A stretch of 64,000 nt of DNA from Caulobacter sp. FWC2. Its GTDB lineage: Bacteria > Pseudomonadota > Alphaproteobacteria > Caulobacterales > Caulobacteraceae. A model generated the notes under the pieces. It was not told the DNA's origin. It saw only the letters and a program-made list of their open reading frames with translations, and ran no database searches. The translations under genes and the position numbers were made by a program. The DNA is taken from the NCBI RefSeq assembly GCF_002742625.1, contig NZ_PEBF01000001.1, positions 4,340,001-4,404,000 on the forward strand, read 5' to 3'. Positions 20,670 to 29,944 of the stretch are shown here, one piece after another (position 1 is the stretch's first letter; each line of letters begins with the position of its first letter).

Positions 20670-22072
20670 ATGCTCTTTTCGTCGCCGCTGTTCCTGTTCT
20701 TCGTTCTGCCGCCGGCGCTGCTGCTGTATGTCCTCGCGCCCCGGGTCCTGAAGAACGCCGTCCTCCTGGTCGCCAGCCTGCTGTTCTACGCGTGGGGCGA
20801 GCCGGTCGCGGTGCTCGTCGTCCTGGCCTCGGCGCTGCTGGACTATGGCCTTGGCCATAGGGTCACCCGGCCTGGACCGGAGGGCGGCCGCTGGCTGGCC
20901 GTCGGGGTCAGCGCCAACATCCTGCTGCTGTTCGTCTACAAGTACGCCGACTTTCTGATCGACTCCGTCCAGCCCCCCTCTCTTCCCTGGGCGTCGCACC
21001 GCTGCCGCACCTGAACCTCGCCCTGCCGCTGGGCGTGTCGTTCATCGTCTTCGAGAAGATCACCTATCTGGTCGACCTGCGCAGGGGCGAAAGCCAGCGG
21101 GTCCGGTCCTTGCGCGACTACCTGCTGTTCGTGTTCTTCTTTCCCAAGGTCCTGGCCGGGCCGATCATAAAATATCACGAGATCGACGACGCCCTGCGCG
21201 AACGCCGCGCGGACTGGGACGACCGAACCTGGGGCTTGCTGCGTTTCCTGTGGGGCTTGGCGCGAAAGGTGCTGATCGCCGACGTCTGCGGCCAGGTCGC
21301 CGACCGCGCCTTCGATCCCGCCAACGGTCCGATCGGTTTTGCCGGCGCCTGGATCGGCGTGCTGGCCTTTACCGTGCAGATCTATTTCGACTTCGCCGGC
21401 TATTCCGACATGGCGCTGGGCCTGGCGAGGATATTCGGCTTCCGCCTGCGAGAGAACTTCGCCCATCCCTATGGCGCGACGAGCTTCACCGAGTTCTGGA
21501 AGCGCTGGCACATCTCGCTGACCACCTGGATCCGCAGCTATCTGTACATCCCGCTGGGCGGCAACCGGCATGGGGCGGCGCGGACCTATCTGAACCTGTG
21601 GCTCTGCTTTCTGCTGTCGGGTCTGTGGCATGGGGCGGCCTGGACCTTCGTGCTGTGGGGCGTCTGGCATGGGGCGTTCATGGTGCTTGATCGCCAGAGC
21701 TGGTGGACATGGACCCAGCGCCTGCCCTCGCCGATGCGCGTGGCCGGCACGCTGGTGCTGGTCATGATCGGCTGGGCGATCTTCCGCAGCCACGGCCTGC
21801 CGCAGTTGGGCGCGGTGCTGGGCGCCATGGCGCGGCCGGGTCTGGAAGGCCAGTTCCTGGCGGTGCGCAGCCACGAGGCCGCGGCCATGGCCATCGGCCT
21901 GATCGGCGCCCTGGTCGCGGCGACGCCGCTGGTCCGCACCCTGACCGAGCGCGCCGCCGCGATCCCGGCCGCCCGGGCCGCCGCGTCGCTGGCCATCGTC
22001 CTGCTGGGCGTTCTGGCCATCGCCAAGGCCGTGACGACGACGTTCAACCCGTTCCTCTATTTCCGGTTCTAG
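20670..22072 (+). pseudogene. MBOAT O-acyltransferase (AlgI-like), frame broken at a C-tract
   Basis: The N-terminal 114 codons (20670-21014) and the C-terminal 345 codons (21035-22072) belong to one MBOAT protein but lie in different frames. Adding one C to the C6 run at 20973-20978 restores a continuous protein of about 467 aa, the normal AlgI size, reading QPPLSSLGVAPLPHLNLA across the junction. AlgI hallmarks are present: YFDFAGYSDMALG, FWKRWHISLTTWIRSYLYIP and the catalytic His in LSGLWHGAAWTF. It is an integral inner-membrane enzyme that passes acyl groups across the membrane for polysaccharide O-acetylation. The partner gene follows four bases after the stop. Sequencing error, a real null allele or slippage-based phase variation are all possible. 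Confidence 0.88.
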
Positions 22073-22075
22073 GCC

Positions 22076-23266
22076 ATGCGCGCTTTGCTCACCTGGACGC
22101 CCCGGATCCTGGCCCTGGCCGTGCTGGCCGGCCTCGGCGCGATCGGCGCCTCGGCCCTGAAGGAACGGCCCGCCGACACGAGCCTGCTGGGCATGCAGCT
22201 GCCGCCGGACAAGATCGCCCTGACGCCCGCCGCCCTTTGGCATGGCGAGTACCAGAAGGCCGCCGAGGCTCGCGCCGCCGCCGCCCTCCCGCCGCGCCCA
22301 GCCATCGTCCGCGCCTACAATCAGGCCCAATGGAACGCCTTCGGGACCTCGTCCATGGCCTCGGGCTCGATTATCCGGGGCCGCAAGGGCGCGCTGTTCG
22401 AGGAGAGCTATATCGAAGCCCATTGCGGGCTGAAGCTGAAGGTCGACGTCGCGGCCATGCCCGACTACGCCCGCCGCCTGCGCCGGGCCCAGGACTGGTT
22501 CGAGGCGCGCGGTCAGAAATTCGTCTACGTGCTGGCCCCGATCAAGACGACCTGGTTCCCGGACCTTGTTCCCGCCAGCTATCCCTGCGCGGCCAAGCGC
22601 GACAGCGTCTATCCCGCCGCCAGGCGAGCGCTGACCGAAGCGGGCATCCACTGGGTCGACGGCCGCGCCACCCTGGAGGCCCAGCGGGGCAAGCTCGGCT
22701 ACGAGATGTTCCCCCGCAACGGCATCCACTGGAACCAGCTGGGCGTCGCCCTGGCCGCGCGCGCCTTCGTCGGCGAGCTGAACCGCCAGGGCCTGGCCAC
22801 GCCGGCGCTGGACTGGGACATCGCCCAGGCGCCGGACGAGGTCGGCCTGGACCGCGATCTCTCGAGCCTGCTGAATCTGCGCCAGCCGCCGAAGGGCTGG
22901 AAAGCCCCGGCGGTCACCCCACGCCCCGTCGGGCCGCCCGGCTCGGGCGCGTTCACGGTCACCGCCGTCAATGACAGCTTCTTCGATCCTTTGGCCCTGT
23001 TCCTGACCCAGGCCCGACTGGCCCGGCGGGCGCGGAACTATGGCTACTTGACCCTGGCGCCCATCGAGTACCGCGACGGTGTCGCCTATCCGCTGACCGC
23101 GACGCCGGAAATCGTGCTGAACGACCTGATCGCCTCGGACGTCGTGGTGCTGGAACAGGTCGAGAGCCAGACCGGCGGCCTGGTCGGTCGCAGGTTCCTG
23201 GATCTGGTCGAAACCGAGATGGCCCGCGAAGCCGTGTCAAAACCCGCCGCGCTGAAACATTCCTGA
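22076..23266 (+). CDS. AlgJ/AlgX-like SGNH acetyltransferase partner
   Basis: 396 aa. An N-terminal signal anchor (residues about 5-27, WTPRILALAVLAGLGAIGAS) is followed by a periplasmic SGNH-type domain. FVYVLAPIKTTWFPD is the family segment preceding the active-site region. NGIHWNQLG carries the His (cf. DTHW in AlgJ), and VTAVNDSFFDPL holds the probable nucleophile Ser (cf. GDSF). The MBOAT-plus-AlgJ pair transfers acetyl groups onto an exported polysaccharide. Start is three bases after the MBOAT stop, so coupled translation is expected and the upstream frame break may be polar. Confidence 0.8.
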   Translation: MRALLTWTPRILALAVLAGLGAIGASALKERPADTSLLGMQLPPDKIALTPAALWHGEYQKAAEARAAAALPPRPAIVRAYNQAQWNAFGTSSMASGSIIRGRKGALFEESYIEAHCGLKLKVDVAAMPDYARRLRRAQDWFEARGQKFVYVLAPIKTTWFPDLVPASYPCAAKRDSVYPAARRALTEAGIHWVDGRATLEAQRGKLGYEMFPRNGIHWNQLGVALAARAFVGELNRQGLATPALDWDIAQAPDEVGLDRDLSSLLNLRQPPKGWKAPAVTPRPVGPPGSGAFTVTAVNDSFFDPLALFLTQARLARRARNYGYLTLAPIEYRDGVAYPLTATPEIVLNDLIASDVVVLEQVESQTGGLVGRRFLDLVETEMAREAVSKPAALKHS

Positions 23267-23412
23267 CAAACCCTGACGCTAGGTCAGCGCCAATTGTCCC
23301 TCGACGGACGGAGCGCCCTTTAAGCCGGCCCTCCTCGCGCCTAGATTGGACCGGACAGTCCAGTCACCGGCGCGGCCGCCGATTTTTGGTGACGGGACTT
23401 GGGGATGTGACG

Positions 23413-24639
23413 ATGGATGACGGTCGGGTCGCGGGGGCGGCGACAGCGCGCTACGCCCGCAAGAAGGAGAGCATCCTGGCGGCGGCTACGGCCATCCTGA
23501 ACCGCCAGGGCGTGCGCGGCATGACCCTGGCCGACGTCGCCGCCAATGTCGGGCTGAACACCACCAGCGTCACCTACTACTACCGCAAGAAGGACGACCT
23601 TGCCGCCGCCTGCTTCATGCGCGGCCTGGAACGCTTCGAGGCCATGGTCGAGGAGGCCGCCGCCGAGGCCGCGCCCGCCGCGCGCATCCTGAAGTTCCTG
23701 GACCTCTACCTCGATCTGAACCGCCGGGTCCGCCTGGGCGAGGCCACGCCCCTGACCAGCTTCGCCGAGATCAAGGCCCTGAAGGAGCCCCTGCGCGGCT
23801 CGGTGGTCAACGCCTTCAACGACCTGTTCCGCCGGGTGCGCGGCTTCTTCGACGATCCCAGCCTGGCCCACCTGGACAAGCGCCAGCGCACGGCCCGCAC
23901 CCATCTGCTGATGGAGCAGGTGTTCTGGTCGGGCCGCTGGCTGCGCCGCTACGATGTCGACGACTATGGCCGCGTGCGCGACCGGATGGGCGACATCCTG
24001 CTGAACGGCCTGCCCGCCGCCGGCCAGGTCTGGGCCCCGCGCGCCCTGCCCGACCCGACCCCGGTGTCGCCCGAGGGCCTGGAGTGGCGCGAGACCTTCC
24101 TCGTGGCCGCCACCCGCCTGATCAACCAGCGCGGCTATCGCGGCGCCTCGGTCGAGGAAATCTCGGCGGCGCTGAACGTCACCAAGGGCTCGTTCTACCA
24201 CCACCACGACGACAAGGACGCCCTGGTCGCCGAGTGCTTCGAGCGCACCTTCACCGTCACCCGCCGCTCGCAGCTGGACGCCCGCGACCTGCCGACCGAC
24301 AACTGGACCCGACTGGTCTCGACCGCCGCCGGCCTGACCAGCTATCAGCTGTCCGAGCACGGGCCGCTGCTGCGGGCCTCGTCGCTGGGCGCCCTGCCCG
24401 ACACCCTGCGCCACGACATGGCCGACGGCTACATGCGCGGCTGGCAGCGCTTCGCCTCGATCATCTCCGACGGCATCGCCGACGGCTCGGTCCGCCCGAT
24501 CGACCCCAGCATCGCCGCCCACATGATCAACTCGATGCTGAACGCCGCCGCCAGCCTGGGCGCCTGGACGCCGGGGCTCGAACGAGAAGAAGCGGCCGAG
24601 CTGTTCGCCAGGCCGCTGCTGACGGGGGTCTTGAACTAA
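23413..24639 (+). CDS. Tandem double TetR/AcrR-family regulator
   Basis: 408 aa from ATG 23413 (GGGG eight bases upstream), twice the usual TetR length. Two complete TetR_N helix-turn-helix domains are visible. The first is near residues 14-62 (ILAAATAILNRQGVRGMTLA, VGLNTTSVTYYYRKKDDL); the second is near 218-270 (FLVAATRLINQRGYRGASVE, LNVTKGSFYHHHDDKDAL). Each is followed by its own helical ligand-type domain. A single chain can thus mimic a dimer or bind two operators. No efflux or catabolic gene is adjacent downstream; targets and ligand are unknown. Confidence 0.9.
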   Translation: MDDGRVAGAATARYARKKESILAAATAILNRQGVRGMTLADVAANVGLNTTSVTYYYRKKDDLAAACFMRGLERFEAMVEEAAAEAAPAARILKFLDLYLDLNRRVRLGEATPLTSFAEIKALKEPLRGSVVNAFNDLFRRVRGFFDDPSLAHLDKRQRTARTHLLMEQVFWSGRWLRRYDVDDYGRVRDRMGDILLNGLPAAGQVWAPRALPDPTPVSPEGLEWRETFLVAATRLINQRGYRGASVEEISAALNVTKGSFYHHHDDKDALVAECFERTFTVTRRSQLDARDLPTDNWTRLVSTAAGLTSYQLSEHGPLLRASSLGALPDTLRHDMADGYMRGWQRFASIISDGIADGSVRPIDPSIAAHMINSMLNAAASLGAWTPGLEREEAAELFARPLLTGVLN

Positions 24640-24659
24640 GCCGAGGAACCGAAAACCCC

Positions 24660-24737
24660 GTCCTTCGACAAGCTCAGGATGAGGTTTTCTCCGGCGACGG
24701 CGAGACAGTAGTCCTCATCCTGAGCCTGTCGAAGGAC
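24660..24737. repeat. REP-like intergenic inverted repeat
   Basis: A 25-base arm (24660-24684, containing TCCTTCGACAAGCTCAGGAT) pairs with 24713-24737 with one mismatch and a 28-base loop. The TCCTTCGACA...GAGG type is a dispersed repeat frequent in intergenic DNA of Caulobacterales and other alphaproteobacteria. It lies just after the tandem TetR gene. Confidence 0.8.
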
Positions 24738-24836
24738 GAGGACGGACCAAAGGTTGCGACCTATTAACCATAGTCTCGCCTCCCCCCGCTGACGGCTGTA
24801 CCCTGACGCGACTGAGTCGCTTCGAGCCCCGCCGTC

Positions 24837-25952
24837 ATGACGACGATCAATCCGTATTCGTCGACCTACGCCCCTGGCCTGACCGCCGGGCAGACGGCCG
24901 CGCAGCGCGCCCAGCAGGCCGCCGCCAACGGCACGACCCGCGACCAGAGCCCGACAATCAACACGCCTGCGGTCAATGTCACCCTCTCGGCCGCCGCCCA
25001 GGCCGCGCTGAAGGCCCAGACCGACTCCCGCACCGTCGACACGGTGGTCTCCGACGCCCGCGCCCAGATCGCCAGCCTGCTGAAGGCGGCCGGAACCAAG
25101 AGCGCCCTGAACAACGGCGACGCGACCATCGACCTTTCCGGCATGGATCGCCGCAGCCTCTACGCCGTGGCCAGCAACAAAGGCGGCCAGTTCCCGATGG
25201 ACCAGCAGGTCGTCGCGTCGCTCGCCTTGAAGGACCAGCACGACACCGCGCTCGCCAGCCCCGCCGCCCAGGCGCGGCTGACCGGCGACTATGCCAGCCT
25301 CTACCAGGCCGCCCTCGACCAGATGGACGCCGCCGGGCCGGAGGAGAAGGCCTCCACCGCCTGGACCACCGAGCGCGCCGCCCTGGTCGAAGGCCGCAAG
25401 CAGGCCATCGCCCGCCCGGGCCTGTCCCCCGCCGGCATCGAGAACGACAGCGTCGCCGCCTACATGAAGGAAACCGGCAGCATCGTCGCCGGGGCCAAGA
25501 CCCGCGACTTCGGCAAGGTGGCCGGCGACGTCCGCACCGCGCTGGACAAGCAGTACGAACTGGCCGTCGCCCCCGACGCGGCCAAGGACGGCAGCAGCGG
25601 CGCGATCGACTTCCGCCGCTTCGACGACCGCTCGCTGTCGGCGGTGGCCCTGAACAAGGACGAGCAGTTCTCAGGCCACGAGATCGCCCAGGCCAAGGCC
25701 GAGATCCGCCAGCGCGACAGCGACGCCATCAAGGCCAGCTACCAGTCGGCCTCGGACGCGGACGGCGGCTTCGGCAAGGCGATGATCACCCGCTACGCCG
25801 GCATGACCACCGAGGAACGCGACGCCACCGGTTGGACCCCAGAGGTCTATTCCAAGCTGGTCGAGCTGCAGGCCGCGAGCGACAAGCTGGCGGAGATGTT
25901 CAACGCGGACGGCGAGGTGGCCGGCGCGCCGAGCATGTTGGATTATCTGTAG
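24837..25952 (+). CDS. Hypothetical protein with two internal ~100-aa repeats
   Basis: 371 aa, not recognised. No signal peptide or TM segment. The N-terminus is low complexity (NPYSSTYAPGLTAGQTAAQR) and rich in Ala, Gln and Thr. Two related units are visible. The first (residues about 100-190) has NNGDATIDLSGMDRRSLYAV, SNKGGQF and ASTAWTTERAALVEG. The second (residues about 255-355) has SSGAIDFRRFDDRSLSAVAL, NKDEQFSGHE and RDATGWTPEVYSKLVE. Each contains a DRxSLxAVAxNKxxQF core and a later TGW/TAWT-E element, pointing to an ancient duplication. Possibly a secreted or structural protein without a Sec signal; function unknown. Confidence 0.7.
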   Translation: MTTINPYSSTYAPGLTAGQTAAQRAQQAAANGTTRDQSPTINTPAVNVTLSAAAQAALKAQTDSRTVDTVVSDARAQIASLLKAAGTKSALNNGDATIDLSGMDRRSLYAVASNKGGQFPMDQQVVASLALKDQHDTALASPAAQARLTGDYASLYQAALDQMDAAGPEEKASTAWTTERAALVEGRKQAIARPGLSPAGIENDSVAAYMKETGSIVAGAKTRDFGKVAGDVRTALDKQYELAVAPDAAKDGSSGAIDFRRFDDRSLSAVALNKDEQFSGHEIAQAKAEIRQRDSDAIKASYQSASDADGGFGKAMITRYAGMTTEERDATGWTPEVYSKLVELQAASDKLAEMFNADGEVAGAPSMLDYL

Positions 25953-26115
25953 GGCGGATCGGCGGGGCCGACGCTAAAGTCGCCCCGATCCCCGCGCTTG
26001 CCTCGCCCAGCAAGAAACCGATCACGGCCGCACCCGGGAAACCGATGGACGCGCCTTAAGCTCAACCTTAAGGTCGGTCTGACGCTAGGTCGCGCCTTTC
26101 GATTGCGGATTGAGT

Positions 26116-28152
26116 ATGGGTTACACACTAGGAGCATTCGTGCCGCTGGTTGGCGGCGGCTATGTGATCGCCAGTGAGCGATCCCAGACGTTCAACGGTA
26201 GCCCCAGCATAGAGCTTTCCGTCCAGCTATATGACGCCAATCGGCAACCGGTCGGTGAGCGTGTGGTTGTTGGCCGAGCGTTCTCGGATCCTATCACCGG
26301 CCGCTTCGCGACCATCAAGGGGTATGACCTGGCGGCCTCGCCGTTCGGCGGCTTCCACATCGTCTACATCGGCGACACCCGCCAAGCGTCATATTCGCCA
26401 GTTTTCAGCATCCAGTCCGGCGCCGTCTTCAACTCCAGCGGCCAGCTGATCAAGACCTTCGGCTATGACTATGCGGTCGACCTTCCGACAGCGCCTCACC
26501 TTATCCCTCTGATCAACGGCGGGGTGATCGTTCAGCAGGACTGGAGCAGCTGGTTCTACGACGCCAACGGCAAGCTACTGGCCCAACTCGCCAGCCCCGG
26601 GACCGGTGATTTTCACGACCTGGGGACGATCATTGCCCAGACGACGACCCGCGCCGACGGGACGGTTGACCAGTGGTTGATGGGCCTTGACGCCATGATC
26701 ACCAGTACCGCCATCGTCAAGACCCTGGAGGGAACGGCCGGCGACGACAAGCTGGTTGGCTCGACGGGTCCGGATCGCGTCTCGGCCGGTGCGGGCAATG
26801 ACACGCTCACGGGCGGCTTCGGCTTCGACGTTCTGACCGGCGGCGCCGGCGCCGATCGCTTCGTGTTCGGGCTGGACGGCAGTATCGACTGGGTGGCCGA
26901 TTTCGACCCCACGCAGGACACGCTGCAGATCACCGACCTGCAGGGCGGCGCCTTGCCCGCCGTATCCGCCGGCCTGCTGACCTTCGACGGGCGCAGTCAC
27001 ATCCTCTACTGGGACGACGACGGCGCGGCGGGGGCGCACAGCCCCATCGCTGTGGCGTTGCTGGACGGTGTCGACCACCTCCGCCTGGCCAATATCCTGG
27101 GTGTCCAGCCGGCCCAGTTCGTCAACATCACAGGCCTGGGCGTCTATGAGATCGTCGGCTCCGGCGTCATCACGGGCGGCGCCCTGGCGGATACGCTGAC
27201 CGGCGGAACCGGCGCCGACACATTGAGCGGCGGCGGCGGGGACGACGTGATCACCGGCGGCGAAGGATCCGACGTGATCGACGGCGGCGCGGGGGTCGAC
27301 ACGGCCCGCTACGCCGACAAGGCCTCGTCGTTCAAGATCACGATCGACGAGACCGGCTGGAAGATCGCCGACCTGCGGACGGGTCACACGACCGAGGTCG
27401 ACACGCTGCGCAACGTCGAGTTCGCCGCCTTCGCGGACAAGACCCTGACCCTGGGGACCCAGAGCCTTGGCCTGGCTGTCGCCAGCGTCCTGCGCGCCCG
27501 GCCGGACGAGACCGCGGCCCAGGCCCTGCTCGCCGACCTGTATCCCAAGGTGTCGACGGGTCAGATGAGCCCAACGGCCCTGGATGCGGCCCTGACCAAG
27601 GCCGCGATCTCGACGACCTCGGTGGCGACCCTCAGCTACGAGTTTTTCACGGGAAAGATCCCGACCCAGGTCGGCGTCGACTTCCTGGTGTCGACAGCCG
27701 GCGGCAACGCCAACAACCTCAACAGCGCCTATTACGCCCCGTTCGACGCCGTGAATCGCTACATCAACTTCGCGATGAACCTGGGCAAGAACGGCGAGGG
27801 CCGGGCGGCGTTCGAGGCCAAGTACGGCGCGCTCAGTCTCTTCGACGCCACCAAGGAAGCCTACAGGACGATCTTCGGCGGGACGCCGACCGACGCCAAG
27901 GTTCACAGCCTGATCGACACGCGCGTCGACTACCTGGCCTATTACGGCGGTGACGGTCCCAGCGGAATTGGCACCAAGGCCGCCATGGTGGGTTTCCTGC
28001 TGGCGGCCGGCGCGACGGAGCATGTCGGCGTGATGGCCCGGTCCAACGACGCCTGGCTCGCCGATCTGTCGGATGGTTCGGCCCCGTTCGCGGTCGATAT
28101 CATCGATCCGGCCAAGGGCTACTACAGGGCCGACTTCATCTTCGGGGGGTAG
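26116..28152 (+). CDS. RTX calcium-binding surface protein with C-terminal RsaA-like S-layer anchor domain
   Basis: 678 aa from ATG 26116 (TTG at 26110 is an alternative). There is no Sec signal, as usual for type I secreted proteins. Residues about 1-200 form a beta-rich propeller-like part. RTX nonapeptides follow in two clusters: about 208-255 (GGFGFDVLTGGAGADRFVFG) and about 350-395 (GGTGADTLSG, GGGGDDVITGGEGSDVIDGG). Residues about 456-675 resemble the N-terminal LPS-binding domain of Caulobacter RsaA: SYEFFTGK, VDFLV, LNSAYYAPF, NRYINFAMNL, DYLAYY and AWLADLSDGSAPF have close RsaA counterparts in the same order. In RsaA this domain is N-terminal. Secretion by an RsaDE-like exporter and attachment to smooth LPS are inferred. 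Confidence 0.82.
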   Translation: MGYTLGAFVPLVGGGYVIASERSQTFNGSPSIELSVQLYDANRQPVGERVVVGRAFSDPITGRFATIKGYDLAASPFGGFHIVYIGDTRQASYSPVFSIQSGAVFNSSGQLIKTFGYDYAVDLPTAPHLIPLINGGVIVQQDWSSWFYDANGKLLAQLASPGTGDFHDLGTIIAQTTTRADGTVDQWLMGLDAMITSTAIVKTLEGTAGDDKLVGSTGPDRVSAGAGNDTLTGGFGFDVLTGGAGADRFVFGLDGSIDWVADFDPTQDTLQITDLQGGALPAVSAGLLTFDGRSHILYWDDDGAAGAHSPIAVALLDGVDHLRLANILGVQPAQFVNITGLGVYEIVGSGVITGGALADTLTGGTGADTLSGGGGDDVITGGEGSDVIDGGAGVDTARYADKASSFKITIDETGWKIADLRTGHTTEVDTLRNVEFAAFADKTLTLGTQSLGLAVASVLRARPDETAAQALLADLYPKVSTGQMSPTALDAALTKAAISTTSVATLSYEFFTGKIPTQVGVDFLVSTAGGNANNLNSAYYAPFDAVNRYINFAMNLGKNGEGRAAFEAKYGALSLFDATKEAYRTIFGGTPTDAKVHSLIDTRVDYLAYYGGDGPSGIGTKAAMVGFLLAAGATEHVGVMARSNDAWLADLSDGSAPFAVDIIDPAKGYYRADFIFGG

Positions 28153-28170
28153 CCCACCCGAGGAGCCCCC

Positions 28171-29835
28171 CTACTTCCGCTCCCCCGCCGTCTCGGCGCG
28201 GATCGCTTTGAACTCCGACCCCGCCTTCCAGTCTGGCCAGTCGCGGGAATTGGCCAGGGCCTTGCCGGCTTCAAAGGTCAGGGCGACGTCCTGGGCGGCG
28301 CCGCGCAGGTCCCAGTCGGGGCTCCAGGCGTCGCAGGGCTGGTGGTAGCAGCGGCTGGTGTAGTCGGCGACCCAGGCGTCGCCGGCGGCGCGGCCGCCCT
28401 TGATCAGGTCCGCCCCGCCGCCCAGCCCCATCAGCAGCAGCACCGGCACGCCGCGACGGGCCAGCGAGAAGTGGTCGGCGCGGTAGAATAGCGCCCGCTC
28501 GGGCTTGGCGTCCGGGGTGATGGTCCGGCCCTGCCTGGCGGCCTGGGCGGCGAGGCCGTCCTCCAGCGCGTTCTGGCCCGCGCCCACCAGCACCACGTCG
28601 CGCGCCGGCCCCACGGTCTGCAGCACGTCGAAGGTGTAGTTGGCCACCGTCTTGCCCAGCGGCGCGGTCGGGTGGTTGGCGTAGTATTCCGAGCCCAGCA
28701 GGCCGCGCTCCTCGGCGGTCCAGGCGGCGAACAGGATCGAGCGCTCCGGGCGCGGGCCCTGGGTGAAGGCGCGGGCCGCCTCGATCACCGCGGCCACGCC
28801 GATGGCGTCGTCGGCCGCGCCCCTGCGGATGGTATTGCCCTGCGCATCCGGCGCGCCGACGCCGTAAGCGTCCCAGTGGGCGGCGTAGACCACCGTCTCG
28901 TCCGGATGCTTGGCGCCCGGCAGGCGCGCCAGGACATTGGCGCTGTCCATCGCCTGGTGGCTGACGGCGTAGTCGGCTGACAGGCTGGCGCCGGCCAGGA
29001 CCACCGGCTTGAAAGCAGGGGTGCGGGCGATGCGTTTCAGCGCCTCGAAATCCAGGCCCGAACGCTTGAACAGATCGACCGCCACGTCGCGCTGGATCCA
29101 GCCTTGCAGCAGCAGCTTGTCCTTGGCGGGGTCTGCCCGGACGATGTCGTAGCCCTCGCCGTTCGAGGCCTTGACCGTCGTCCAGCCATAGCCGGCGCCC
29201 ATGCTCTCGTGGACGATCAAGGCGCCGATCGCCCCGCGCCGCACGGCCTCCTCGTACTTGTAGGTCCAGCGGGCGTAGTAGGTGGCGGCCGAGCCGCCGA
29301 ACTTGCCGGCCACGGGCTCGCCCGGCGCGGCCTCCAGGTCCGGGTCGCCGATCAGGAAGACGGCGATCTTTCCCTTCAGGTCGACGCCCTTGAAGTCGTC
29401 CCAAGCCCGCTCCGGCGCGGCGACGCCGTAGCCGACGAAGACCAGCGGAGCCTTGTCGATCCTGACCCTGTCGACGGGGCGCAGGGTCATGACCTGCGAC
29501 TGCTCGCCCTGGTTCAGGGTCACAGGGCCGGTCTTGGTCGCTACCGTCAGGGTCGCCTGGCCATTGATCCGTGTACGGACTAGCGCCACCTTTTGCGTCC
29601 AGGCGCCGTTGTCGCCGGCCGGCTCCAGGCCCAGCGCCTTGAACTGGGCGCTGATGTACTCGATCGTCGGCGCCTCGCCCTCCCCGCCCGGCGCGCGCCC
29701 GGCGAAGCGGTCGGAGGCGAGCTCCCGCGTGATGTCCGACAGCCGCGCCGGATCGATCGGCCCGCTGTCTTGCGCGGCCGCGGCGCTGGCGAGGATCAGG
29801 CCCGAGGCCAGGGCGAGGAGAGCGGCTTTGGACAT
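28171..29835 (-). CDS. Secreted M28 family zinc aminopeptidase
   Basis: 554 aa with signal peptide (MSKAALLALASGLILASAAAA-Q). A PA (protease-associated) insert lies in the first half (about 140-260, VFVGYGVAAPERAWDDFKGV). The M28 catalytic part has metal ligands HxD (VVYAAHWDAYG), Asp in GAADDAIGVAA, Glu-Glu in WTAEERGLLGSEYY, and the late His in YRADHFSLARRGVP. Two Cys (RCYHQPCD) near the C-terminus may form a disulfide around a metal-site loop. A typical periplasmic or outer-surface di-zinc peptidase of about 550 aa. It is convergent with the RTX gene, with an 18-base gap. Confidence 0.92.
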   Translation of the reverse strand: MSKAALLALASGLILASAAAAQDSGPIDPARLSDITRELASDRFAGRAPGGEGEAPTIEYISAQFKALGLEPAGDNGAWTQKVALVRTRINGQATLTVATKTGPVTLNQGEQSQVMTLRPVDRVRIDKAPLVFVGYGVAAPERAWDDFKGVDLKGKIAVFLIGDPDLEAAPGEPVAGKFGGSAATYYARWTYKYEEAVRRGAIGALIVHESMGAGYGWTTVKASNGEGYDIVRADPAKDKLLLQGWIQRDVAVDLFKRSGLDFEALKRIARTPAFKPVVLAGASLSADYAVSHQAMDSANVLARLPGAKHPDETVVYAAHWDAYGVGAPDAQGNTIRRGAADDAIGVAAVIEAARAFTQGPRPERSILFAAWTAEERGLLGSEYYANHPTAPLGKTVANYTFDVLQTVGPARDVVLVGAGQNALEDGLAAQAARQGRTITPDAKPERALFYRADHFSLARRGVPVLLLMGLGGGADLIKGGRAAGDAWVADYTSRCYHQPCDAWSPDWDLRGAAQDVALTFEAGKALANSRDWPDWKAGSEFKAIRAETAGERK

Positions 29836-29944
29836 GGACGGACCTTCGATCGACGGGTGACGATTGGTAGCGTGATCGTAGGTCCACCCACAAGCAAACC
29901 GCCCGCCTCGACGCGATGAACCTGCGGCAAGCGCAAAGACGTAG

